A stretch of DNA of 33,468 bases from Fibrobacter succinogenes (GCA_902771595.1 CACXXH010000027.1:1-33468); one strand, 5' to 3'. Numbered from the stretch's first letter, positions 1 to 8,654 are shown. Numbers and translations: made by a program. Notes: generated from the letters alone by a model not told the origin.

Positions 1-345
1 GATGGCTGGCACCTGCCTTCCGATAAGGAATTCGAAGTCCTGTTCGAAGCCGTTGGCGGACAATCGACGGCGGGAAACGCCTTAAAGACTACGAGTGGCT
101 GGTATAACAATTATTATGAAGGAAAAGGCACGGATGACTTCGGATTTTCTAGCCTGCCTGCAGGCGGGAAAGGTGACGAGCGCTTTGAAGATGCTGGCAT
201 AATGACGTGTTACTGGAGTTCTGTCTGGTACGGAAGCGATGACCGCCGTGCGTCGTGCATGTATTTGGAATATTATGAAAAAGATGCGGATTTGGTCAAC
301 CCCTACAAGAACGTCGGTTCCTCTGTCCGCTGCATCAAGGACTAG
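1..345 (+). CDS. FISUMP-domain surface or secreted protein, C-terminal part (5' end outside window)
   Basis: The reading frame is open from the first base and ends at TAG 343-345, leaving 114 codons of a longer protein. The fragment carries the hallmarks of the Fibrobacter succinogenes major paralogous domain (TIGR02145): a WHLPSDKEFEVL block at the start, then DDFGFSSLPAGGK, a YWSSVWYGSD stretch, and the closing SVRCIKD just before the stop. Proteins of this family are secreted or surface-located and their biochemical role is unknown, so no function is offered. The missing N-terminus would be expected to hold a signal peptide and possibly a Ser-rich linker. The gene lies 90 bp upstream of the lipid-transport operon on the same strand, and I see no convincing intrinsic terminator in that gap. 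Confidence 0.85.
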   Translation, partial: DGWHLPSDKEFEVLFEAVGGQSTAGNALKTTSGWYNNYYEGKGTDDFGFSSLPAGGKGDERFEDAGIMTCYWSSVWYGSDDRRASCMYLEYYEKDADLVNPYKNVGSSVRCIKD

Positions 346-418
346 CGCATTCAACCCGCGACAACGGCACTTTATCAAAAAAAAAGCCGCTCCGCATAAG
401 CAAAAAGCATTTTATTGT

Positions 419-424
419 TATCTT
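419..424 (+). promoter_or_regulatory. Possible -10 hexamer (TATCTT) for the lipid-transport operon
   Basis: TATCTT ends 11 nt before the ATG at 436, in an AT-rich gap. No Shine-Dalgarno sequence precedes that ATG. A start site 6-8 nt downstream of the hexamer would give a leader of only a few nucleotides. No -35 element is obvious. The match to TATAAT is weak. Confidence 0.3.
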
Positions 425-435
425 TGTGCTCTAAA

Positions 436-1494
436 ATGACGACAATCATCTTGCCAGAAACGCTTACCGCGGCCAACAGCAAAGAACTGCTGAGGAATTG
501 CACAAAGCAACTCCGCAGCGGTGCCTTGTGTCTCGACGGCAGCAATCTCGCAAGCATGGACTACAGCGGCGACGCCTTCTTCGCGCTTTTGGCGGAACTT
601 TCCGAAAAGACGGGTAACGCGCTCACCCTCGCCCACTTCAACGCAGACATCAAGGCGCACCTTTCCGCCCTCCGCAGAATGGAACCGCCCGAAAAGCCGC
701 AAAAGGGCACGAACAACATCCTCGAGATGCTGGGCGGTGTCGGGTTCGCCGTATTGAAGGAAACCTTCGAGGTCCTGACGCTCCTGTTCATGTCCATCTA
801 CTGGACCATCTTCGGGCCGTTCGACAAGGGCAAGATCCACTTCGGCGGTGTCGCCAAGCAGATGTTCAAGTCGGGCAGCGAGGCCATGGGTATCTGCTTC
901 CTGTTCGTCGGGCTCATTTGCCTTACGATGGCGCTCCAGAGTTCCATCATGCTGAATGCGGTGGGTGGCGGCTCCTACCTCGCCTCGGGGCTGGGCTTCC
1001 TGATTTTCGCGGAAATCGGCCCGCTCCTTACGACCATCATTCTCGCCGGGCGTTCCGGCAGCGCCATGGCCGCCGAAATCGCGAACATGAGCGTGTGCGA
1101 AGAAGTCAAGGCCATCAAGTCCATGGCCATCCCGCCAGTGCAGTACCTCGTGGTTCCGCGTTTCATCGCCCTGAGCATCACGACGCCGATCCTCTCGTTC
1201 TGCTCGTCCATCGTCGGCAGCCTCGCCGGGTTCCTCATCGCGTACTTCTTCTGCGACATTTCGTTCTCCAACTACATGATGGGCATCCGCGAAGGTATCG
1301 CCCCCATCACGTTCCTCAAGAGCACCATCAAGGCGCTCGTGTTTGGCTGGATTGTAACGCTTATCGCCTGCAACAAGGGGCTGAACGCCCACGGCGGTGC
1401 CGAAGCCGTCGGTAAGGCGACTACGTCGAGCGTCGTCGCCGCGATTTGCACCATCGTCATTTCCGACACCCTTTTCGCCTTCATTTTCTACTAG
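436..1494 (+). CDS. mlaE: STAS-MlaE fusion: permease of an MCE-type lipid ABC transporter
   Basis: This 352-residue inner-membrane permease belongs to the MlaE/YrbE family and would form the channel of a phospholipid ABC transporter with the next two genes. Residues 1-85 look like a STAS domain: a predicted strand LCLDGSNLASMDYSGDAFF, helix and LTLAHFN, as in MlaB. Residues about 100-352 are the permease, with the family signature EIGPLLTTIILAGRSGSAMA followed by CEEVKAIKSMAIPP. In E. coli the STAS protein MlaB is separate; here it is fused. A TTG at 415 in the same frame would add seven residues, but the ATG at 436 begins a clean STAS strand and is preferred. There is no Shine-Dalgarno before 436, in contrast to the three downstream genes. 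The stop codon overlaps the ribosome-binding site of the ATPase gene. Confidence 0.88.
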   Translation: MTTIILPETLTAANSKELLRNCTKQLRSGALCLDGSNLASMDYSGDAFFALLAELSEKTGNALTLAHFNADIKAHLSALRRMEPPEKPQKGTNNILEMLGGVGFAVLKETFEVLTLLFMSIYWTIFGPFDKGKIHFGGVAKQMFKSGSEAMGICFLFVGLICLTMALQSSIMLNAVGGGSYLASGLGFLIFAEIGPLLTTIILAGRSGSAMAAEIANMSVCEEVKAIKSMAIPPVQYLVVPRFIALSITTPILSFCSSIVGSLAGFLIAYFFCDISFSNYMMGIREGIAPITFLKSTIKALVFGWIVTLIACNKGLNAHGGAEAVGKATTSSVVAAICTIVISDTLFAFIFY

Positions 1495-1503
1495 GAGCAT
1501 TCG

Positions 1504-2289
1504 ATGGAAGAAGAAATCCTCAAAGTAGATCACCTGAAGGCAAGTTACGGACGCGAGTCCATTCTGAAGGATATTTCCTTCGGCGTGAAGCGCGGCGAAA
1601 TTCGCATGGTGCTCGGCAGTTCGGGCTGCGGAAAGTCGACGCTCCTGAACAACGTCCTGAAATTCATCAAGTCGGACGAAGGGACCATCACCTACTTCGG
1701 AAAGACCTTCGGCGCGAAGGAAGGCCTCGACAGCGAGACCCGCATGCGCACGGGCGTGCTTTTCCAGAGCGGCGCCCTCATAGCGGACCTTACCATCGCC
1801 GAGAACGCGATGTTGCCGCTCAAGCGCAGCATGCCCTACATGCCCAAAAGCCAGATGGAAGCGATTGTCGCCGACCGCCTGGAGAAGGTCCACCTGCTGC
1901 ACGCCTTCCACAAGTACCCGGGCGAAATCTCGGGCGGCATGAAGAAGCGCGCTGCCCTCGCCCGCGCCATCGCGCTCAAGCCGGAACTGCTTTTCTGCGA
2001 CGAACCTTCCACGGGCCTCGACCCGGTGACGGCCCGCTCGCTCGACGAACTTTTGCTCGAACTGCGCGACACGCTCAAGGTATCGATGGTCATCGTGAGC
2101 CACGAACTCGAGAGCATCAAGATTATCTGCGACCGCTTTGTGTACCTGAAGGACGGCTACGTGCTCAAGGACGCGACCCTCGAAGAGGGAATGCAGTCCG
2201 ACGATCCGACCCTAAGGCACTTTTTCAACCGGCAATGCCCCAAGGAAGAAAACTCCGCCGGGCTTTACCACTTTAATTTTATAGATTGA
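1504..2289 (+). CDS. mlaF: MlaF-like ATPase of the lipid ABC transporter
   Basis: A 261-residue ABC ATPase that would power the MlaE permease from the cytoplasm. All core motifs are visible: Walker A GSSGCGKST at residues 38-46, the Q-loop in VLFQSGALIADLT, the signature SGGMKKRAALARA, Walker B LLFCDEPSTGLDP and the H-loop VIVSHELESI. The signature SGGMxKR and the LFQSGAL Q-loop are typical of the Mla/Ttg2A branch rather than of importers for soluble substrates. Length matches the family (about 260-270). The ATG at 1504 follows the upstream stop by 9 nt, and its Shine-Dalgarno (AGGAG, 1493-1497) overlaps that TAG, indicating cotranscription and probably coupled translation. Confidence 0.93.
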   Translation: MEEEILKVDHLKASYGRESILKDISFGVKRGEIRMVLGSSGCGKSTLLNNVLKFIKSDEGTITYFGKTFGAKEGLDSETRMRTGVLFQSGALIADLTIAENAMLPLKRSMPYMPKSQMEAIVADRLEKVHLLHAFHKYPGEISGGMKKRAALARAIALKPELLFCDEPSTGLDPVTARSLDELLLELRDTLKVSMVIVSHELESIKIICDRFVYLKDGYVLKDATLEEGMQSDDPTLRHFFNRQCPKEENSAGLYHFNFID

Positions 2290-2301
2290 TTCGGAGAAGC
2301 A

Positions 2302-3228
2302 ATGGAAACCACCCGATCCGAAAGAATTAAACTTGGCGCATTCATGCTGTTCTGCGGCGTGCTTATATGCGTGTTCCTCGGCTACGTGCTCAAGCGCTAC
2401 CTGAGCGAACAGTACGACAACTACTACACCATATTCAGCACCTCGGTGAACGGACTCTTTGTAGACGCGAAGGTCAAACTTAACGGTATCGACGTAGGTA
2501 GCGTCACGCGCATCACCATCAACGAAGAGAATTTGAACGAAGTCGTGGTCGCCTTCAAGGTCACGCACGGCACTCCCATCAAGATCGGCACCCGCGCGGG
2601 CATGACGGCGGGCATGAACCTCACCGGCGAAAAGCAGGTGGTGCTCTCGGGCGGCGCATTCTCGGAACCGAACGTCCCCGAAGGCGGACTCGTGCCGGCG
2701 GAAGTCTCGCATTTCGACCACATCACGAGCCAGGCGGGCGACATCGTCGCGCACGTGGATTCCGTTCTCGTGAACGTCAACACGCTGCTCTCCAACGAAA
2801 ACGCGCAGAACCTGAGCAAGGCCATCAAGAACTTCGAAGAAATGACGGCCAACCTGAACCGCGTCACTCAGGGCCTGGCAAAGCCCCTCGCCAACATCTC
2901 GAAATCCGCCGAATCGATACACCGCGTGATGGGTGAAATCGAAGAAGCGAAAATCGCAGCAAAGGCGGGCGAAGACCTCGACATATTGAAGGAAAAGCTC
3001 GACGCCATCGACACGAAGGCGATGAACGAGAACCTCACGAAGGCGATGGAATCCATCAGCCAGCTCTCGAAGCGGCTCGACGGCATGGTCTACAAGAATC
3101 AAGACCAGGTCGGAGAGGCCATCGTGGAACTGAACACCGTGCTCGAGAACCTCGAAGAATTCAGCCAGAAAATCAAGAACAACCCCTCCGCGCTCATCCG
3201 CGAACCCGCGAAGACCCGCCGCAAATAA
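2302..3228 (+). CDS. mlaD: MlaD-like MCE-domain lipid-binding protein
   Basis: This 308-residue protein has one N-terminal transmembrane helix (about residues 11-30) followed by an MCE domain (about residues 40-118), recognised by GLFVDAKVKLNGIDVGSV and the GMTAGMNLTGEKQVVLSGG stretch. The family forms periplasmic hexameric rings attached to the MlaE/MlaF complex, through which lipids pass. Residues about 140-300 are long amphipathic helices, predicted coiled coil, much longer than the E. coli MlaD tail (183 residues in total) and more like MCE proteins that build a needle or tube towards the outer membrane. A GGAGAAGC ribosome-binding site sits in the 12-nt gap after the ATPase gene. The protein ends in a basic tail rather than in a membrane anchor. 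Confidence 0.9.
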   Translation: METTRSERIKLGAFMLFCGVLICVFLGYVLKRYLSEQYDNYYTIFSTSVNGLFVDAKVKLNGIDVGSVTRITINEENLNEVVVAFKVTHGTPIKIGTRAGMTAGMNLTGEKQVVLSGGAFSEPNVPEGGLVPAEVSHFDHITSQAGDIVAHVDSVLVNVNTLLSNENAQNLSKAIKNFEEMTANLNRVTQGLAKPLANISKSAESIHRVMGEIEEAKIAAKAGEDLDILKEKLDAIDTKAMNENLTKAMESISQLSKRLDGMVYKNQDQVGEAIVELNTVLENLEEFSQKIKNNPSALIREPAKTRRK

Positions 3229-3237
3229 GGAGAGAGC

Positions 3238-3849
3238 ATGAAGAAGTTTACGTTTGCAATTGCTATCGCGGCCCTCGCCGCCATGACCCTTACCGCATGC
3301 TTCGGCGGGAACACAAGCGAACCCACCCGCTACTACACGCTCGCCATCGAGAACATCGACATGCCAAATGCGGGAGCCCCCGGCGCTCGCCTGCAGGTGC
3401 GCAAGTTCGGCATCGAGCCCGCCTACCAGCGCAACAACATCGTCTACCGCGAATCCGCCTACGACTTCATGTTCTACGATCTCGACCTGTGGGCGTCTCG
3501 CCCCGAGCAGATGCTCACGCAGGTTGCAAGCGAATACCTCGCGAAGAGCGGGCTTTTCCAGTCCGTGGAGACCAAGTCCGCCTCCAAACCGCAGTTCGAA
3601 TTTACGGGCCACATTGACGCCATCGAGGAAGTCGACGAAGGCTCCTCGCAATACGCAAGACTCTCGCTCAGCCTTTCCTTCGCCAAGACCGAAGGGGACG
3701 CCCCCCTGTGGGAAAAGCGCTTCGACGAAAAATTATCCGTCGACAAGCGTGAACCCCGCCTTGTGGCCGAAGCAGTCTCCAAGCTGTTCGCCAAGTACAT
3801 GGAAGAAGCCATCGGCGCCATCTCGCAGGCAGCTCCGTCCGCGCAGTAA
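3238..3849 (+). CDS. ABC-type transport auxiliary lipoprotein (PqiC-like)
   Basis: A 203-residue lipoprotein with a signal peptide ending in the lipobox LTAC (Cys21). The mature part opens with RYYTLAIENID, the typical start of the ABC_trans_aux family (PF03886), which includes PqiC and partners of other MCE transporters. Such lipoproteins sit in the outer membrane and are thought to dock or terminate the MCE tube. The operon therefore resembles MCE systems with a lipoprotein partner rather than E. coli mla, where the soluble carrier MlaC follows; no MlaC-like gene is seen here. The start is well supported: AAGGAG lies 5 nt before ATG 3238, which is 9 nt after the mlaD stop. It is the last gene before a strong terminator. 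Confidence 0.85.
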   Translation: MKKFTFAIAIAALAAMTLTACFGGNTSEPTRYYTLAIENIDMPNAGAPGARLQVRKFGIEPAYQRNNIVYRESAYDFMFYDLDLWASRPEQMLTQVASEYLAKSGLFQSVETKSASKPQFEFTGHIDAIEEVDEGSSQYARLSLSLSFAKTEGDAPLWEKRFDEKLSVDKREPRLVAEAVSKLFAKYMEEAIGAISQAAPSAQ

Positions 3850-3890
3850 GCCCGCGCATAGCGGCATACAATCCGCAATCCCGTGATTCC

Positions 3891-3947
3891 ACGCAAAAAA
3901 GCGGGGACTATTCCACTTTGAAATAGCCCCGAAGTTTGCGTTTTTTT
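3891..3947 (+). terminator. Intrinsic terminator of the lipid-transport operon
   Basis: Nested stems can be read directly. ACGCAAA (3891-3897) pairs with TTTGCGT (3935-3941). Inside this, GGGG(A)CTATT pairs with AATAGCCCC with one bulged A, around a loop near CCACTTTG. A run of seven T follows at 3941-3947. It lies 41 bp after the last gene of the operon. Confidence 0.8.
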
Positions 3948-3954
3948 GCTTACA

Positions 3955-3968
3955 TATATATCTTTAAT
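3955..3968 (+). promoter_or_regulatory. Possible promoter core (TATATATCTTTAAT) for the repeat-protein gene
   Basis: An AT-rich block directly after the terminator contains overlapping TATATA, TATCTT and TTTAAT hexamers 32-45 nt before the ATG at 4000. A TTGCTT at 3946-3951 is too close to be a standard -35 for these. It matches the TATATT-like elements upstream of other genes in the window. Confidence 0.3.
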
Positions 3969-3999
3969 ACAAAATCATTTTTTTTGTGGAGATAATGTT

Positions 4000-6459
4000 A
4001 TGCAGAAAAGCGCAATTTCCATAATGAAGAAAATGGCCGTCCTGCTCCTGACCGCAGGCATCGGCCTCTCCATGGCGGGCTGGGACGGCAAGTCCAAAGA
4101 AAAGCCCGAAACGACGGTCATCGACCAGAAGACCTTCTACCTCATCAAGAACGAGGCCAACCTCGCCTGGTTCGCCGATACCGTGAACCGCACCGCGGGC
4201 AAGAGCATGCTCAACGCCAAGCTGACCGCGCCCATGAACATGAGGCACAAGCTGTTCGTGCCCATCGCGGCAGGCAAGGGCGACACGCAGTTCGGCGGCA
4301 TATTCGACGGCGACGGCTACACCATATCGGACCTCTACATCGACGCCGCCAAAATTGGCGAAATCGAGAACCCCAACTGCGAAAAGGAAAAGGCCAAGTG
4401 CAACGCCCAGAACGTCGCCTTCATCGCGGTCCTCGGCGGGGGCACGGTCAAGAACCTGGTACTCGAAAACGTCGACATCACCGCCTCCACGAACGCGGGC
4501 GACATCCTGAGCAAGGAGCAGCCGATTACGGTCGGTAGCGTAGTCGCCTGGCAGACATCCGGAACCATAGAAGCCTGCTTCGCCACCGGCAACATCCAGA
4601 CCAGCGGCAAGGGCAACGTCGTGGGCGGCATCGTCGGCAACATGAAGGGCGGCACCGCCAAGAACAACCTGAGCACCGTAAACATCCACGTGAGCGGCGA
4701 CGAATCGTACGCGGGCGGAACCGTGGGCGTCATCCGCGGGAATGTCACCCTCCAGTCAAACGCATACGACGGCAGCAGCATCGTCAACAACGGGGACGGC
4801 TCCATCGGCGGCGTGATAGGCCACCTCGAAAACGGGACGGCGACCTTGTCGCACTGCTACTACGACACCGACATCGCTGACGACGGCATCGGCTTTACCA
4901 CGAAGGATACCACGAAGGTGGAACTCAAGGGATCCACCTCCGGCGAAAAGAACCTCAACAGCGCCACAGTCGTCTGCGGCCTCAACAACGGCAACCTGGC
5001 CGAGGGCTCATGCCCCGAGGGAATCTGGAACCAGGGCGCCAAGCACATCTCGCTCAACAAGGCCTCGCTGAACGAGAACGGGAAAATCGTCTACCAGATT
5101 ACCTTCGACGCGAACAAGGGCGTGTTCTCCAAGAGCGCGAAGACGAGCAAGCTGCTCGAAGCGGGCGAAACAATCACAGCGACCGAAATTACCGAGCCCC
5201 TCCGCGGTGACACCGTATTCGCGGGCTGGGCGCTCACCGCAGACGCCGAAGCCCCAGCCGCAGACCTCGGGGTTGCAGCGAAGGCCACGACCGTCTATGC
5301 CGTATGGAAGAAGATGTTCGCAATAACCTTTAACGCGAATGGCGGTGCATTCCTCAACGAAGCCGGAGAAACCATAATCGGGAACGCTTCGAAAATCGTC
5401 GCCGAAAACGCAGAAATCAACATGGAAGGCATCCGCATAGGCACGACTTACGGGGTCGACGAGACCACCTTCTACTTTGTCGGCTGGGCCACCGAAGCGG
5501 ACGCCGAAGAGCCGCTGGAATCGCTCGGGACAGCAACCGGCAACGCCACCTTCTATGCGCTCTGGCGCGAAGAAGTGACCTACACCGTGACATTCGACGC
5601 GGGCATCGGCGGGTATTCCATCGCGTTCGTGAAAGAAGACGGCAAGGCGGTAAAGCCCGACGATCCCAAAGCCGAAGGATACACGTTCGGAGGCTGGTTC
5701 AATGGCGAAACGGCTTACGACTTCGACGAGGTCGTCACCAAGGACCTGACGCTCACCTCCCAGTGGAAGCCGGTCGAATACAAGATCACCTACGAACTCG
5801 GCGAGGGCAAGAACCACAAGGACAATCCGGCGACCTACACCGTCGAGACCGCGACCATCGCGCTTGGCGCCCCCACAAAAGAAGGCTACTCCTTCGACGG
5901 CTGGTTCTACGACAACAAATACACCGACAGGGCGACCCAGATTACGAAGGGCTCTACCGGCGACATGACGCTGTACGCCAAGTGGGAAATAGAGACCTTC
6001 ACGGTTACCTACATGGCGGGCCGCTACGGGAAGGGAATCGTCGCATCCGACCTGAAGGAATACGGATTCGAAATCAACCTGAGCAAAAAGACCTATACCC
6101 GCGAAGGCTACAAGCAGACCGGATGGTCCACGACCGACGGCGGAAAACTCGCATACAAGCTCGGCGAGAAATACGACAAGAACGAAGGGCTTTCGCTATT
6201 CCCCTACTGGGAAGAAGACCCGGACGCCATCAGGCATAGCACCGTCGCAGCCGGCCCGAAGTTCGGGGCTGTCGCACATGGAAGGACGCTCGAAATCTAC
6301 GGCATCGCCCCGGGTACAAGCCTGACCGTGTTCGACATGAACGGGCGCGCAATCCACCGGACGCTCTCGACATCCGCCAGCAGCTCCGTCACTATCGCGA
6401 AACCCGGCATCTACATGGTAAAGGCCGGCAACAACGTCGCGAGAGTCGGTATCAGGTAA
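4000..6459 (+). CDS. Secreted GLUG/InlB-repeat protein with C-terminal sorting-type domain
   Basis: An 819-residue exported protein. The start at ATG 4000 is chosen because TGGAGA lies 7 nt upstream and a basic-hydrophobic signal peptide (MKKMAVLLLTAGIGLSMAG, from residue 9) follows; an upstream in-frame TTG at 3946 has no support. Residues about 120-290 contain Gly-rich GLUG-like repeats (GGIVGNMKGG, GGTVGVIRG, GGVIGHLENG). From about 364 to 735 there are five InlB B-type (Listeria-Bacteroides, Flg_new) units, each with TFDANKG- or TYELGEG-like openings and GW(F/A) cores closed by a (Y/L)(A/T)xW motif. The last 75 residues (LEIYGIAPGTSLTVFDMNGR ... GIYMVKAG) resemble the Ig-like C-terminal domains used for type IX secretion or surface attachment. 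The role is probably adhesive or structural at the cell surface; this is inferred from architecture only. Confidence 0.85.
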   Translation: MQKSAISIMKKMAVLLLTAGIGLSMAGWDGKSKEKPETTVIDQKTFYLIKNEANLAWFADTVNRTAGKSMLNAKLTAPMNMRHKLFVPIAAGKGDTQFGGIFDGDGYTISDLYIDAAKIGEIENPNCEKEKAKCNAQNVAFIAVLGGGTVKNLVLENVDITASTNAGDILSKEQPITVGSVVAWQTSGTIEACFATGNIQTSGKGNVVGGIVGNMKGGTAKNNLSTVNIHVSGDESYAGGTVGVIRGNVTLQSNAYDGSSIVNNGDGSIGGVIGHLENGTATLSHCYYDTDIADDGIGFTTKDTTKVELKGSTSGEKNLNSATVVCGLNNGNLAEGSCPEGIWNQGAKHISLNKASLNENGKIVYQITFDANKGVFSKSAKTSKLLEAGETITATEITEPLRGDTVFAGWALTADAEAPAADLGVAAKATTVYAVWKKMFAITFNANGGAFLNEAGETIIGNASKIVAENAEINMEGIRIGTTYGVDETTFYFVGWATEADAEEPLESLGTATGNATFYALWREEVTYTVTFDAGIGGYSIAFVKEDGKAVKPDDPKAEGYTFGGWFNGETAYDFDEVVTKDLTLTSQWKPVEYKITYELGEGKNHKDNPATYTVETATIALGAPTKEGYSFDGWFYDNKYTDRATQITKGSTGDMTLYAKWEIETFTVTYMAGRYGKGIVASDLKEYGFEINLSKKTYTREGYKQTGWSTTDGGKLAYKLGEKYDKNEGLSLFPYWEEDPDAIRHSTVAAGPKFGAVAHGRTLEIYGIAPGTSLTVFDMNGRAIHRTLSTSASSSVTIAKPGIYMVKAGNNVARVGIR

Positions 6460-7623
6460 TCAGCCCTTCAGCAAGAAATCCACCGCGCGTTCCAAGTCTT
6501 CGACCTGACGCGCATGCACCTCAGCATAGCGTTCCGGAGCCCGGGACGCATATTCTTTATAGATTCCGGCATCGAGCAGCTGCACAAGGCGGTTCTTGAT
6601 TTCGCTTACGGAATACGGGTCGAAATAGAGCACCGCGTCTCCGCATATTTCGGGCACGGAAGTCGTGCCGCTCGCCGCCACGGGCACGCCATAGCGCATG
6701 GATTGCACCGGCGGGTAACCGAATCCCTCGTTCAGCGAGGGGAACACGAACGCGTACGCATTCTTGTGCAGGAATTCCAGTTCCTTGCTTTCCACATAGC
6801 CGAGCAGCACAAAGCGGTCCTTGTGCTTGAGGTGGCGCAGGTATGCGCGCGCATTCGTCGCCCCGGTAATGACCATCTTCATGTCGAGCGACTTGCCCTG
6901 CGATTCGTACATGCCCACCAGCTCGTCGAACGCGATGGCGGCGCGCAGGTTGTTCTTTTCCCAGCGGGCCCCGCTCGTGAGCAAGAAATACTTTTTCGCG
7001 GCAACTCCCGGCGGCAAAAATCCTTCCGGTTCATATTCCGTCATGGGGCTGTAGAATACCGGTATTTCCAAATCCATGAGTTCCGGGAAGAACGACTTGA
7101 TGGACGCGCGGCTGTGTTCGCTCACGGTAATGGCGCGGACCTTGCCCTCGGCCATGCGGGCGGCAAGAGCCTGGTACTTGGGCTTGTAGAAATACTTTTT
7201 CCAGCTTTCGCGATAGCGGACAAGCGCTTCCATCTTCTGCCCGAACTTTTTCGCGAAGCCCACGCCCGCCCAACTGTACTGCATTTCGAGGGCGCGGACG
7301 CCGTGCCATGTGAACACGAAATCCTTCACGGAAATGTTCCAGCGTTTTTCGAGAGAGAAGAGCGGCGTGTAGAAAGTGTCGATGCCGTTTTCGTCAACGA
7401 TCTGCTGCGGGGTCTTCTCGTTGATATCGAACAGGGGGATGCCCTTCTCCTTGCAAGCCTCGACAATCGCAGGGTCCAGATACTTCTTGCTGTCGAACGC
7501 ACAGCAGAACCCAGCACCGCGCTTTACCAGCGCCCAGAAAATCACTTCGCCGTAACTTCCGCCGCCATGGAACTTGGCGCTATGGATGGGCTGGACCGCG
7601 ACAAGGTTAAAAAGCAGGTTCAT
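6460..7623 (-). CDS. Glycosyltransferase, GT4/GT-B type
   Basis: A 387-residue cytoplasmic glycosyltransferase, the last gene of the glycan operon. The C-terminal half carries the donor-site motif of GT4 enzymes: NEGFGYPPVQSMRYGVPVAA followed by SVPEICGDAVLYFDP, with the Glu-x7 spacing slightly altered. An N-terminal FHGGGSYGE loop and TWHGVRALE suit the acceptor-side Rossmann domain. The sugar cannot be told from sequence. The start at 7623 is chosen because GGTGAGG immediately precedes it and it falls 2 nt after the upstream stop; the frame stays open further upstream but only overlaps the previous gene. Its stop codon abuts, with no gap, the stop of the convergent gene ending at 6459. Confidence 0.85.
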   Translation of the reverse strand: MNLLFNLVAVQPIHSAKFHGGGSYGEVIFWALVKRGAGFCCAFDSKKYLDPAIVEACKEKGIPLFDINEKTPQQIVDENGIDTFYTPLFSLEKRWNISVKDFVFTWHGVRALEMQYSWAGVGFAKKFGQKMEALVRYRESWKKYFYKPKYQALAARMAEGKVRAITVSEHSRASIKSFFPELMDLEIPVFYSPMTEYEPEGFLPPGVAAKKYFLLTSGARWEKNNLRAAIAFDELVGMYESQGKSLDMKMVITGATNARAYLRHLKHKDRFVLLGYVESKELEFLHKNAYAFVFPSLNEGFGYPPVQSMRYGVPVAASGTTSVPEICGDAVLYFDPYSVSEIKNRLVQLLDAGIYKEYASRAPERYAEVHARQVEDLERAVDFLLKG

Positions 7624-7625
7624 CC

Positions 7626-8642
7626 TCACCTCCCCAGGATTCTTCCGATAACCCTCAAGGGGAACACGAGGAACGGCATCTTCTTGTACAACCACGCAAG
7701 CGACTTTGCGAAGGCGTAGCTGCGGATGATGTAGGCGCCGGCGGCCCCCACCTTGCGGGTCTGGAACTCGAACGCTTCCTTCGCGTGCGCAATCACGTCA
7801 TCGTAATATTCGTTGATGGTAATGCTCTTGTCGGCATTCACCGTCACGGGAATGTTCTTCAAATTCGTGTAGAAATCCCTGCGCAAAATTTTCGGCAAGA
7901 AGAGGTCCATGCTTGCGGGCACCTTGTGGCCGCGGGTATCGATGATTCGCGAGCCGAAGAAGTGCAGCACCTTCGCCGTGGGCAAGAAACGGTTGCCGTA
8001 GGCCAGCTGGCAGTTCCAACCGCCGGGCATCTTCTTGGTGATGTAGCCGAACTTGAAGTTCGTCTCGGCGAGGCTAGCCATGTCGTAGGGGAAGTTTTTC
8101 GACACGCAATAAAGCCACAGCTCGTGCCAGGTCTCGAAGAACTTGCGTGCCTCGGGAGTATCCGCCGCAAACATCACTCCCCCGTTGAAAATCTCGTCGT
8201 TCAGGATAGGGGAAAAGCCCATCATCTTCGCGTTGTTCAAGACCTTCTTGCGGTTGATGGCCTTCGAGAGGTTCGTGTGGAAATCGAGCACCGCGTAGAT
8301 GCCGCCCTTCCATTCCTCGGGAATCGAGAGGTCGCCCACGATCGCGATGTCGGAATCCATGTACAAGAAATCGCCATCGACCACGTTGCGCATGACCGTC
8401 TTCAGGTAACGGGAGCGCAGCATCGGCGTGAACTTCTCGTCGAGCGTGAGCACCTTGAGCTCATCCACCGCATCCTTGAGAACCGCGCGCGGCCCCGTAA
8501 GAGTCGCCGCCGTCTTGTCGTCGGTCAAGAGCGTCACGAAGGCGCCCGGGTTATGCACGCGCAAGGAGGCAATCGCCACGAGCGTCTGCTCGCAGAAAAA
8601 ATCCTTCGGGGAACTGGTCAGAACAAAAAGGTACTTCACCAT
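7626..8642 (-). CDS. Glycosyltransferase, GT8-like (GT-A fold)
   Basis: A 338-residue protein with features of GT-A nucleotide-sugar transferases. It opens with VKYLFVLTSSPKDFFCEQT, a nucleotide-binding strand, and has the metal-binding DxD motif in FLYMDSDIA (Asp96, Asp98). It continues with a GGIYAVLDFH strand and an IFNGGVMFAADTPEARKFF segment typical of GT8-like families. It would add one sugar to the repeat unit exported by the flippase encoded upstream. The ATG at 8642 follows the LicD stop by 12 nt and has a GGAGG ribosome-binding site. Donor and acceptor are unknown. Confidence 0.82.
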   Translation of the reverse strand: MVKYLFVLTSSPKDFFCEQTLVAIASLRVHNPGAFVTLLTDDKTAATLTGPRAVLKDAVDELKVLTLDEKFTPMLRSRYLKTVMRNVVDGDFLYMDSDIAIVGDLSIPEEWKGGIYAVLDFHTNLSKAINRKKVLNNAKMMGFSPILNDEIFNGGVMFAADTPEARKFFETWHELWLYCVSKNFPYDMASLAETNFKFGYITKKMPGGWNCQLAYGNRFLPTAKVLHFFGSRIIDTRGHKVPASMDLFLPKILRRDFYTNLKNIPVTVNADKSITINEYYDDVIAHAKEAFEFQTRKVGAAGAYIIRSYAFAKSLAWLYKKMPFLVFPLRVIGRILGR

Positions 8643-8654
8643 GTCACAATCCTC

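Noticed and set aside
346..435. Terminator for the FISUMP gene
   Set aside because: The gap is AT-rich with a nine-A run, but I could not find a stable stem followed by T residues in the plus direction.
418..2103. 561-codon minus-strand frame opposite mlaE and mlaF
   Set aside because: Composition (Arg, Glu, His, Asp) is that of an antisense shadow, and both genes on the plus strand have clear family motifs.
3946..3999. Upstream TTG start for the GLUG/InlB-repeat protein
   Set aside because: It lies in the terminator T-run and promoter region, whereas ATG 4000 has a ribosome-binding site and is followed by a signal peptide.
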